A DNA stretch of 64,000 nt, from positions 1 through 64,000 of the forward strand of contig ONTZ01000006.1 of the NCBI GenBank assembly GCA_900320905.1. The letters are read 5' to 3'. Source of the stretch: an uncultured Prevotella sp. GTDB taxonomy: Bacteria; Bacteroidota; Bacteroidia; Bacteroidales; Bacteroidaceae. The notes under the pieces are model-generated. The model searched no databases, was not told the DNA's origin, and worked only from the letters and a program-made list of their open reading frames with translations. The position numbers were made by a program, and so were the translations under genes. Positions within the stretch are counted from its first letter, which is position 1, and each line of letters begins with the position of its first letter. Below, one piece after another: positions 35,008 to 42,630 of this stretch.

Positions 35008-37365
35008 ATGAAAAGAATACTGATATCACTTTTCACTTTTCACTTCTCGCTTATCGTTTCTCTGGCGCAGATCCAGACCAATGCAGGCATCCAGTACCTG
35101 CAGTGTATGCAAAAGGATATGTCGACAGACTTCTATGATTTGTCGAATACCTATTTCCTCGCTGATTCGCTGGTGAATTTCGATACGTCGAAGGGTGAGG
35201 GCTTGGTGCAGTGGAAACGCTATCGGTTGAGTCCACGTCAGGCATTCAATCTGAATGGCTACTGGCCTGTCAGGATGCAGATGCTGGATTTCCCAGATGC
35301 AGCCTATGAGAACGATCCGGCGTTGAAGATCAAGATAGAGTGGGTGAGCCCCAGGACGGCGAGGATCAGGATGCTGACGACGCCTGTTGAGCCGAAGAAT
35401 ACCGATCAGGAGGACGTGATGTTTTGCGAGGCCTTTAAGGCGAATCACGGGGACAGACCCCATGATCTTCGCTCCGCTACTATCACAGGGGTCAGTCCCC
35501 ATGATTCGCGGGAGGCCATTACATATCGAACGCAGTATGGCAGTATTGAGGTCCAGAGATATCCCTTCCGCATTGTGATAAAGGATGCCAACGGGCGTAT
35601 CCTGACACAGACACGCCACATCATCGACAATGACTCGACGCAGGTCAAACTCCTGCCGTTCTCATTCATCAAGCGCGGCAGTGACAACTCTCGCAGCATC
35701 AATCCTGTCTTCTTATTATCACCTGGTGAGAGAATCTACGGCTGTGGAGAGTCGTTTACCTCGCTCAACAAGGTGGGGCAAAAGGTGCATCTCTCCGTCA
35801 CCGATCCACAGGGTCCTGAGACCGATGGGCAGTACAAGCCCGTACCTTTTTATTTCTCGAATCGTGGCTATGGCGTTTTCATGCACACCTCGGCGCCAGT
35901 GACCTGCGACTTCGGTGCCAGTTATATCGGTGCCCAGCGTCTGTTTATGGCCGACGAGATGATGGATTTCTTCGTGTTCTTCGGTGAGCCGAAGGATATC
36001 CTCGATGAGTATACGAACATCACGGGTAAGTCGCCCATGTTGCCCCTTTGGAGTTTCGGTACGTGGATGAGCCGTATCACCTATTTCTCTCAGGAGGAGG
36101 GCCTGGAGATTGCCCGTCAGTTGAGGGCGCACAAGATTCCTTCCGACGTCATCCATTTCGATACAGGTTGGTTTGGTATCGACTGGCAGTGCGACTATGA
36201 GTTTGCCAAGGACCGTTTCCCCGATCCTGTCGGCATGCTGAAGCAGTTGGCGGATGACGGTTTCCACACCTGTCTGTGGCAGTTGCCTTACTTCACCCCC
36301 AAGAACCGTTTCTTCCCTGAGATTATCCAGAAAGGCTTGCACGTGGTGAATGCCACTGGAGGCATGCCGGTGGAGGATGCCATCCTCGACTTCTCCAATC
36401 CAGCGACCGTCAGTTGGTATCAGAGTAAGATAGAAGGACTGATGCGGCAGGGGGTCAGCACTATCAAGTGCGACTTCGGCGAGGCAGCCCCCTACAATGG
36501 CTTCTACCACAGTGGCAAGGGTGGACTCTACGAGCATAACCTCTACCCCCTGCGCTATAACAAGGCCCTTTGGGAGGTGGTGGAGCGCTCACATCCTGGC
36601 GAGGGCATCATCTGGGCGCGCTCAGCCTGGGCAGGCTCTCAGCGTTACGCCCTGCATTGGGGAGGCGATGCCGCTACGAATAATATAGGTATGTTAGGTG
36701 ATCTGCGTGGCGGATTGAGTTTCGGCCTGAGCGGTTTCTCCTTCTGGAGCCACGATATGGGTGGTTTCGTCACCGCCTCGCCAGAGGATATCTACCGCCG
36801 TTGGCTGCCCTTCGGTTTCCTGTCGAGTCACACCAGAGCCCATGGTGCCCCTCCCACGGAACCCTGGCTTATCTCCGAGAGTTTTACGAAGGCTTTCCGC
36901 GAGTGTGCCGAGATGAAGTATAAGTTGATGCCTTACGTCTATGCGCAGGCAAAGGACTGTTCGGAGCGCGGTCTGCCGATGGTACGTGCATTGTTGGTGG
37001 AGTTCCCTCATGATCCGGGTGCCTGGCTCGTAGAAGATGAGTATATGTTTGGTTCGCAGATCCTCGTGGCTCCCCTCTTGGAGTCCGGCAACGAGCGTAT
37101 GGTTTACCTGCCTCGTGGTAAATGGATTGACTACCAGACGGGCAAGGTCTACGACGGTGGCTATCAGACCATCCAGGCAGGCAAGATACCCGCCATCATC
37201 CTTGTGCGCGACGGTTCGCTGATACCCCATGCCCCTTTGGCACAGCGTACGGATCAGATCAACTGGAACAAGATCGAATGGAAGGCCTACAAGGCTGCTG
37301 CCAGGAAGTGCACAGGACTCTTCTTCAAGCCAGGCGACACGACCCTCCAGACCATCGAGCGATAA
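35008..37365 (+). CDS. GH31 alpha-glycosidase, YicI-like alpha-xylosidase
   Basis: A 785-aa enzyme close to YicI in length and motifs: nucleophile Asp489 in IKCDFGEAAP, acid/base Asp554 in HWGGDAATN and the FWSHDMGGF segment. It carries a signal peptide whose core LFTFHFSLI is encoded by TTTCACT heptamers. Residues ~146-166 (NHGDRPHDLRSATITGVSPH) are encoded by a 62-base palindromic element inserted in frame in the N-terminal beta domain. It probably releases xylose, complementing the PA14-containing enzyme. Confidence 0.86.
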   Translation: MKRILISLFTFHFSLIVSLAQIQTNAGIQYLQCMQKDMSTDFYDLSNTYFLADSLVNFDTSKGEGLVQWKRYRLSPRQAFNLNGYWPVRMQMLDFPDAAYENDPALKIKIEWVSPRTARIRMLTTPVEPKNTDQEDVMFCEAFKANHGDRPHDLRSATITGVSPHDSREAITYRTQYGSIEVQRYPFRIVIKDANGRILTQTRHIIDNDSTQVKLLPFSFIKRGSDNSRSINPVFLLSPGERIYGCGESFTSLNKVGQKVHLSVTDPQGPETDGQYKPVPFYFSNRGYGVFMHTSAPVTCDFGASYIGAQRLFMADEMMDFFVFFGEPKDILDEYTNITGKSPMLPLWSFGTWMSRITYFSQEEGLEIARQLRAHKIPSDVIHFDTGWFGIDWQCDYEFAKDRFPDPVGMLKQLADDGFHTCLWQLPYFTPKNRFFPEIIQKGLHVVNATGGMPVEDAILDFSNPATVSWYQSKIEGLMRQGVSTIKCDFGEAAPYNGFYHSGKGGLYEHNLYPLRYNKALWEVVERSHPGEGIIWARSAWAGSQRYALHWGGDAATNNIGMLGDLRGGLSFGLSGFSFWSHDMGGFVTASPEDIYRRWLPFGFLSSHTRAHGAPPTEPWLISESFTKAFRECAEMKYKLMPYVYAQAKDCSERGLPMVRALLVEFPHDPGAWLVEDEYMFGSQILVAPLLESGNERMVYLPRGKWIDYQTGKVYDGGYQTIQAGKIPAIILVRDGSLIPHAPLAQRTDQINWNKIEWKAYKAAARKCTGLFFKPGDTTLQTIER
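35026..35048. repeat. Heptamer repeat inside a signal peptide
   Basis: TCACTTTTCACTTTTCACTT encodes the hydrophobic core of the YicI-like signal peptide. Confidence 0.7.
35444..35505. repeat. In-frame REP-like element in the YicI-like gene
   Basis: Two palindromic units (ATCACGGGGACAGACCCCAT and ATCACAGGGGTCAGTCCCCA plus TGAT) separated by GATCTTCGCTCCGCTACT. It is about 85-90% identical by eye to the element at 51499-51559. Confidence 0.82.
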
Positions 37366-37368
37366 TCA

Positions 37369-38022
37369 TCATATCTGGCCGGACTCAACCATGAGGACGA
37401 CACGTTCGGTGAGTCGGTCCACCCCTTCGGCGTCATAGCCTTTCTTCAGGCTGGCGCCGAAGGCCCAGGCGAAGGTCTGCCAGAATCCGGCTCGGAAGGG
37501 CCCCATGAAGGCCTTGATCATCTCGTATGAAGAAGAGTGGCATTCGCGGTCAATCAGTTTGATCAGCAGTTTGCCTTGCGAGTAGGTGAGTTTCTTCATC
37601 CTCGGCTTGTAGGTCTTGAATATCTCGTTCTCCACCTTCTTCATGTGCTCTTCCTTGCCCTCCTTTGTGGGGATGGTTTCCAGAACCTCCGTTGTCTCGT
37701 AGAGCAGTTGCTTGGCTTCCTTGGCTATCGGTAGCACCTTCTTCACGTTGGTCACCAGCCGCATATAGGCCTGTGCCTGTTTTTTGTTCTTGAAGGTGAG
37801 TTGGGGATAGACATATACGTTGTTCATCTCCATATACTGGATACTGTCACCCTCGTGGAGCACCTTGCCCACTTTCACCGTTGGTACAAACGAGGGGGAG
37901 TCCATTTCTGCCAGCACCTGTTCGGCGGTCATTCGCTCTTCTTGAGCGAATGAAGTGAAAAGTGATAAGTGAAAAGTGAGAAGTATCGCTATCACTCGCA
38001 GATATGGGCTTGTTTTTGTCAT
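37369..38022 (-). CDS. DUF4294 family protein
   Basis: A 217-aa secreted protein with signal peptide (core ILLTFHLSLFTSF) and a DUF4294 body: VYVYPQLTFKNKKQAQAYMR and YSQGKLLIKLIDRECHSSSY. It is widespread in Bacteroidetes, function unknown. The signal-peptide core is encoded by heptamer repeats. Its stop lies only 3 bases from the convergent GH31 stop. Minus-strand TACTTTTG at 38031-38038 is its promoter. Confidence 0.82.
   Translation of the reverse strand: MTKTSPYLRVIAILLTFHLSLFTSFAQEERMTAEQVLAEMDSPSFVPTVKVGKVLHEGDSIQYMEMNNVYVYPQLTFKNKKQAQAYMRLVTNVKKVLPIAKEAKQLLYETTEVLETIPTKEGKEEHMKKVENEIFKTYKPRMKKLTYSQGKLLIKLIDRECHSSSYEMIKAFMGPFRAGFWQTFAWAFGASLKKGYDAEGVDRLTERVVLMVESGQI
37952..37985. repeat. 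Heptamer repeat inside the DUF4294 signal peptide
   Basis: GAAGTGAAAAGTGATAAGTG and onward, read on the minus strand as LTFHLSLFTS. Confidence 0.7.
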
Positions 38023-38030
38023 TACGGGTG

Positions 38031-38038
38031 CAAAAGTA
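38031..38038 (-). promoter_or_regulatory. -7 box of the DUF4294 gene
   Basis: Minus-strand TACTTTTG, only 8 bases before the ATG, so the message is nearly leaderless. Confidence 0.55.
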
Positions 38039-38102
38039 CGCAGTTTTTCCGAATAGATGATAAAAAAGCATGGCTTTTTGTGTTTATTTCAGAAAAAAGG
38101 AG

Positions 38103-38110
38103 TATCTTTG
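38103..38110 (+). promoter_or_regulatory. -7 box of the helix-hairpin-helix gene
   Basis: TATCTTTG, 36 bases before the ATG at 38147. Confidence 0.6.
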
Positions 38111-38146
38111 CAGAGATTTTAATGGTCAAACTTAAATTTAAGGATT

Positions 38147-40144
38147 ATGAGGACACAAATCGTGTTATTGTTCATGTGGATGTCGTGGACTGTGCAGGCG
38201 CAGTCAGGGCACGAATGGGAAGTGTATCTGAACGATGTGATGACGGCAGAGGATGCGAGCAGTGTGACATGGGAGGACACCTACGACCTGCTCTGTGAAC
38301 TGGAACAGCATCCGTTGGACATCAATCAGGCGACGCGGGAACAGTTGGAGCAGTTGCCTTTTCTCTCGGCTCAGCAGGTGGAGGAGATGGTGGAGTATCT
38401 CTATCGCTATGGGCCGATGAAGTCGTTGGGGGAGTTAAGGATGATCCGCTCGCTCGATGATGGCAGGCGCAGGTTGCTTACCTGTGTTATATTTATAGGG
38501 GAGGACGGAGGATCAGGGGGACGGGTCCATGATTCTCATCACGAACTGATGGCGACGGCGCGTATTCCTTTTTATGAGCGGAAGGGTGACGCAGGTGCCT
38601 ACCGAGGTTATCCATATAGGCATTGGCTGCGATACCAGTTGACGTATGGCGATCAGTTGAAGGCTGGTATCGTGGGGTCACAGGATGCGGGCGAACCATT
38701 CTTCGCAGGAAAGAATCGGCTTGGCTATGACTATTATTCTTTCTATCTGCAACTGAATCACTGGCGACGGATTGAGACGCTGGTGTTAGGCAACTACCGT
38801 GTGTCGATGGGAATGGGATTAATCCTCAACAACAGTTTTGGTCTCGGCAAGGTGTCGATGCTGCAAAACATGGGTCGTCCGACGAGTACCCTCCGTGCCC
38901 ATTCCTCCCGTTCTTCCGACAGTTATCTGCAAGGAGCGGCGGCTACCGTGAACATAGCCAAAGGACTGACGGCAACGGGCTTCGTTTCCTATCGGGCGAT
39001 GGATGCAACACTCAACAGCGACGGTACGGCAGCAACGATCCTCACCTCAGGCTATCATCGTACTGAGACGGAACTGGAGAAAAAGAACAACCTGAAGAAT
39101 ACAACCTTTGGCGGGAATATCCGCTATCAGGCCAACGGCTATCATGCAGGACTGAATGTGGTTGCAACCCACCTGAACCGGGAACTGAAACCCAACACCT
39201 CTGCACTTTATCGTCAGTACTATGCGCAGGGCTATGACTTCCTGAATATAAGTGCCGACTATGGCTATGTGCATCACCGCTTCTCCGTGAACGGTGAGAC
39301 GGCCCTCAACCGCGACGGGGCTTTGGCTACCATCAACAGTGTGAGTCTGCAACTCAGCAGCGAGTGGAGTCTGATGGCACTTTACCGTTTCTATTCCTAC
39401 CGTTATACCTCGCTCTATGCCAACAGTTATAGCGATGGGGGTAGTGTGCAGAACGAGAGTGGCATTTACTTTGGTGCCACCTGGCAACCCTCGCCGTCGT
39501 GGAAACTGATGGCCTATACAGACTTTGCCTATTTCCCCTGGCCCAAGTACCAGATATCACAATCATCTCATTCTTGGGATAATCTCATGCAGTTATCCTA
39601 TACCAAGAAGCGTTGGAAATTTGGAGGACGGTATCGGCTCCGCATCCGACAGAAAGACAATGAAGACCAGACGGCACTGTTCACGAGGACGGAGCATCGG
39701 GGACGGCTAAGTGCGGAGTATAGTCGTGGATTGCAAATCCCCGACAACAAAGGGTGGGGCTGGAGCAGCAGGACGCAGGTTGACTTCGGTTTCACATCCT
39801 TCAAAACGCATGAACGGGGATTGATGGTCAGCGAGACAGTAGGCTTTACGCATCGTTGGCTGCGACTGAATGGTGGGATGGGGTATTTCCATACCGACAG
39901 TTACGACAGTCGCGCCTATCTCTATGAGTTGGGATCGCTCTATTCTTATTCTGTAATCCAGTTCAGTGGCGAGGGCATCCGTTACTGGCTGATGGTTCGT
40001 GCCAATATTGGCAAGCGCCTCATGCTGACGGCCAAATTTGGCACCACCAACTATTTCGACCGCTCCACCATCGGCAGCAGTTACCAGCAGATCAACCACT
40101 CCTCCCAGACAGACCTCGACCTGCAGGTGAGATGTAAGTTTTGA
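38147..40144 (+). CDS. Helix-hairpin-helix protein with beta-rich body
   Basis: A 665-aa protein with signal peptide (1-18). An N-terminal helix-hairpin-helix pair follows (HPLDINQATREQLEQLPFL and LRMIRSLDDGRRRLL), then ~500 residues rich in alternating aromatic and polar residues ending in Phe (LQVRCKF), the pattern of an outer-membrane beta-barrel. Such proteins are common and uncharacterised in Bacteroidetes. Residues ~122-129 (GSGGRVHD) are encoded by a half REP-like unit at 38512-38532. It stands alone between its own promoter and the next gene's promoter. Confidence 0.78.
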   Translation: MRTQIVLLFMWMSWTVQAQSGHEWEVYLNDVMTAEDASSVTWEDTYDLLCELEQHPLDINQATREQLEQLPFLSAQQVEEMVEYLYRYGPMKSLGELRMIRSLDDGRRRLLTCVIFIGEDGGSGGRVHDSHHELMATARIPFYERKGDAGAYRGYPYRHWLRYQLTYGDQLKAGIVGSQDAGEPFFAGKNRLGYDYYSFYLQLNHWRRIETLVLGNYRVSMGMGLILNNSFGLGKVSMLQNMGRPTSTLRAHSSRSSDSYLQGAAATVNIAKGLTATGFVSYRAMDATLNSDGTAATILTSGYHRTETELEKKNNLKNTTFGGNIRYQANGYHAGLNVVATHLNRELKPNTSALYRQYYAQGYDFLNISADYGYVHHRFSVNGETALNRDGALATINSVSLQLSSEWSLMALYRFYSYRYTSLYANSYSDGGSVQNESGIYFGATWQPSPSWKLMAYTDFAYFPWPKYQISQSSHSWDNLMQLSYTKKRWKFGGRYRLRIRQKDNEDQTALFTRTEHRGRLSAEYSRGLQIPDNKGWGWSSRTQVDFGFTSFKTHERGLMVSETVGFTHRWLRLNGGMGYFHTDSYDSRAYLYELGSLYSYSVIQFSGEGIRYWLMVRANIGKRLMLTAKFGTTNYFDRSTIGSSYQQINHSSQTDLDLQVRCKF

Positions 40145-40200
40145 ATAACCAATATGATTACTTTTTCTTTTCTTTTTTTGTATGATTTCCAAAATCTTTG

Positions 40201-40208
40201 TACTTTTG
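40201..40208 (+). promoter_or_regulatory. -7 box of the PQQ-like propeller gene
   Basis: TACTTTTG, 27 bases before the chosen ATG at 40236. Confidence 0.6.
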
Positions 40209-40235
40209 CAATCGATTTTACATGATGTTTGCAAT

Positions 40236-41804
40236 ATGAACATGAAGTCTCTAACACGTATATTACTCTTATCAATATTGCTATTGGTGTGTCTGGCATC
40301 CAGGGCCGATGATGCCAACAGAGTTCCGGTCGGCCAGACTATCGACAGTACGGCAGTGATGGCTGAGAGCCAGACATTCGGACACCGAATAGAAAGTGTG
40401 GTTATTGATCCGTACCTTGACTATATGTTGCTGAAATTCCGCGATACGACCAAAAGCGGGAAATGGTTGCAATTCAAAGGTGAGATAGGTGCGTATAGTA
40501 TAAAAGAGTCTAAGTTGTTATGGACTTACCCGTTTGATTACAGAAACACAACAGCCCATTGTACGAAGGCAGGGGTGGTTGTTTCCAAAGGTAATAAAGT
40601 CGTAATGCTCGATCCGACGACGGGCAAGGTTCGCTGGCAAGGCAAATTCTATCCCGTTCAGTTTGATGACTCCACGAATGTCGTGCTTGGCTATGCCAGT
40701 GCCAGGTCAAGTAAGTTGAGCAGTTATAACTTGACAACGGGGCAGTTGTTATGGACAGCCAACATGCCGCACGAAAAGAACTGGGGGTGGAACCATGTCA
40801 TACGAGAGGACTCTATACACTGGCTGATTGTAGCCGACAACTTGAACCGCCTGAATATCCAAACCGGCGAAGTCTGTGCCTATGAAGCCAAGACGGGTGT
40901 GACCGACGTAAAGGGTGCTATCCTGCAGGGATTGGTAATGGCTGGTACGGCGGTTGCTGGTGCGATGGCAACGGGCTATGCTGCTTATCCTATGGGAGTT
41001 GTCGGCTCGAATGTCATCAATCAGTTACACTCCAATGTGGTTCTCGACGATTCGCTTTATTTCTTTGCCGATCGTGAGCATGTGGCCTGCCTTGACAATA
41101 CAATGAATCCTGTTTGGAGTTATGAGTTCCCCTCAAAGACTTCGGCTTTCTCTCGACTGGTCTGCAACGACAGCACGCTCTATATGTTTAATCTGGGTTT
41201 TGGCCTGAAGAACGGGCGGCAGCGTACGAAAATGGGACGTCCGTTTATCGCTGCCTTTGACAAGCACTCGGGAGTATGCCATTTTATGAATATGCTGAGT
41301 ATGAAAAAGGACATGGTGGAGGATGCTGTACTCAATCCTGATGGCACTTTTATGCTCTTTGATGACGGATTGGCCTATAAGCGTGAACTCAACGACTCAA
41401 CGGTGACTATTTCGCAGTGGGATGTCGAGAAATACGGTAAGTTGGAGGCTATCATAACCCAGCCTGTGTATGCCTACTATAATCTTAAGGACATGTTTGA
41501 TGTTATCGCTTCCGACGGCATTTTCTTTCCTGTGATGACTGAGAGTGGTGACATTTTCATGGTTGACAGAGATCTTAGGATATCTGAGCGCTTTCCGGCC
41601 TATTCTCTTTATTGGCCGATTTGCAAGGTAGGCGACCGAATGTGCGTGTATTCGCCTTCAAGTCGCAGGCAGGATATCTGGCTGGTCTCGCTTCAAGGAA
41701 TACCAGAGATACAAATGACGATTACAATTCGTGGAATAGGAATAGCCGGCGGAAAACTATTCCTATTCAACGACGACCGTATGTTTTCTCTGCCGCTTGA
41801 CTAA
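40236..41804 (+). CDS. Secreted PQQ-like beta-propeller protein
   Basis: A 522-aa protein from ATG 40236; the longer frame from 40182 passes through the promoter and is rejected. A signal peptide is followed by PQQ-like repeats (TGKVRWQGKF, TGQLLWTANM, SYNLTTGQLL), as in BamB-like propellers. No catalytic residues are apparent. A small glycine/alanine-rich hydrophobic stretch near residues 230-255 may insert in a membrane. It is followed by the 42-bp repeat array. Confidence 0.72.
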   Translation: MNMKSLTRILLLSILLLVCLASRADDANRVPVGQTIDSTAVMAESQTFGHRIESVVIDPYLDYMLLKFRDTTKSGKWLQFKGEIGAYSIKESKLLWTYPFDYRNTTAHCTKAGVVVSKGNKVVMLDPTTGKVRWQGKFYPVQFDDSTNVVLGYASARSSKLSSYNLTTGQLLWTANMPHEKNWGWNHVIREDSIHWLIVADNLNRLNIQTGEVCAYEAKTGVTDVKGAILQGLVMAGTAVAGAMATGYAAYPMGVVGSNVINQLHSNVVLDDSLYFFADREHVACLDNTMNPVWSYEFPSKTSAFSRLVCNDSTLYMFNLGFGLKNGRQRTKMGRPFIAAFDKHSGVCHFMNMLSMKKDMVEDAVLNPDGTFMLFDDGLAYKRELNDSTVTISQWDVEKYGKLEAIITQPVYAYYNLKDMFDVIASDGIFFPVMTESGDIFMVDRDLRISERFPAYSLYWPICKVGDRMCVYSPSSRRQDIWLVSLQGIPEIQMTITIRGIGIAGGKLFLFNDDRMFSLPLD

Positions 41805-41819
41805 TCATATTCTGCAAAC

Positions 41820-42290
41820 TTCGGGAAACCTTCACCTGAATCTGGGGCATGTTTCTGCCCCCTGTGCATAGGTGTGTCCAAGTTTCTAGGCAGGATTTTC
41901 AAGTTTTTGGATGGTCTGTCATGGATTTGGGACATGTCATTTTGAACCTATAAAACTCAGCCCCAAAACTGGGAGAAGGTATTCCGACCTCGGTAAAACG
42001 TGTCCCAATTCTGGGTGAAGAAAACCCGACCCCGGAGAAATATGCCTTGAATCTAAGGCAAGAAAAGCCGACCTCGGGATAATATCCCTCAGATCTGAGG
42101 CAAGATATTCCGACCCCGGAAAAGTCTGACCCAGTTTTTGGGTGAAGAAATACCGACCACAGGAAAACATGCCTCAATTCTAGGGCAAAACATTCCGACC
42201 TCGGAATATCTTCTCCCAGTTTTAAGGCAAGTTTTTCAAACTATAAAATGCTTTGTCCCAGATTCAGGGCATATAATTCCGGCCTCGGGA
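41820..42290. repeat. Degenerate 42-bp tandem array
   Basis: Bases 41805-42499 hold no intact gene. About eleven degenerate units occur, each with a TGCCCC...GGGGCA-type dyad followed by the palindrome CCGACCTCGG. The CCGACC motif recurs at 41984, 42026, 42068, 42110, 42154, 42195 and (as CCGGCC) 42279: spacing 42, 42, 42, 44, 41, 84. The first units (from 41820) are more decayed. There are no unique spacers, so it is not CRISPR. Forty-two bases is four helical turns. Confidence 0.85.
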
Positions 42291-42306
42291 TGGTTTACAC
42301 TGGGGG

Positions 42307-42389
42307 GTACAGGTGCTTTGTACAGCCAGTACAAAGCACCTGTACTGGCAGTACAGAAGCCTTGTACCGCTGGTACAGCAGTTTTGTAC
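42307..42389. repeat. GTAC array with exact 22-bp period
   Basis: Eight GTAC tetramers in strict order GTAC-9-GTAC-5 repeated: four 17-base units (GTAC-N9-GTAC) separated by 5 bases. Units 1 and 2 are perfect inverse copies (GTACAGGTGCTTTGTAC). The array begins 17 bases after the 42-bp array and ends 78 bases before the -7 box at 42467. It could be a multi-site operator or a structured RNA; no family is recognised. Confidence 0.88.
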
Positions 42390-42466
42390 GATGATAAAAC
42401 CACATGAATAACTGCCATAAATGCTAAAAAACGCACCAACAGTACCGCTATATCAATTCTTTTTTG

Positions 42467-42474
42467 TATATTTG
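42467..42474 (+). promoter_or_regulatory. -7 box of the restriction-modification operon
   Basis: TATATTTG in the context TTTTTTGTATATTTGCACCA, nearly the same as the WYL gene promoter context. It precedes the GIY-YIG remnant at 42500. Confidence 0.6.
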
Positions 42475-42499
42475 CACCATCATTAGCAAACAAAACTGT

Positions 42500-42622
42500 A
42501 TGAGCGACAAAGAACCTGGCTACGTTTACATATTGACTAATCCCAGTTTTCGCGAGGATTGGGTGAAGGTTGGCAAGAGTTCACGTCCTGTGGATGTGAA
42601 AAGCAAAGTTCACTATAAATAG
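42500..42622 (+). pseudogene. GIY-YIG/T5orf172-type protein, truncated to 40 codons
   Basis: The frame encodes a 40-aa peptide starting with GYVYILTNPSFREDWVKVGK, the N-terminus of GIY-YIG-like T5orf172 domain proteins, and stops at 42620-42622 just after SSRPVDVKSK. The rest of the domain is gone. It sits first in the restriction-modification transcript, 8 bases before the methyltransferase gene, so it may now act as a translated leader. Confidence 0.72.
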
Positions 42623-42630
42623 AAACGGAA

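Noticed and set aside
41899..42177. Repeat-containing protein on the minus strand (92 aa, 14-residue repeats)
   Set aside because: The frame arises because 42 is a multiple of three; it breaks where units are 41 or 44 bases, and no promoter or start context supports it.
41820..42389. CRISPR array
   Set aside because: Repeats follow each other directly with no unique spacers, units are degenerate, and no cas gene is in the window.
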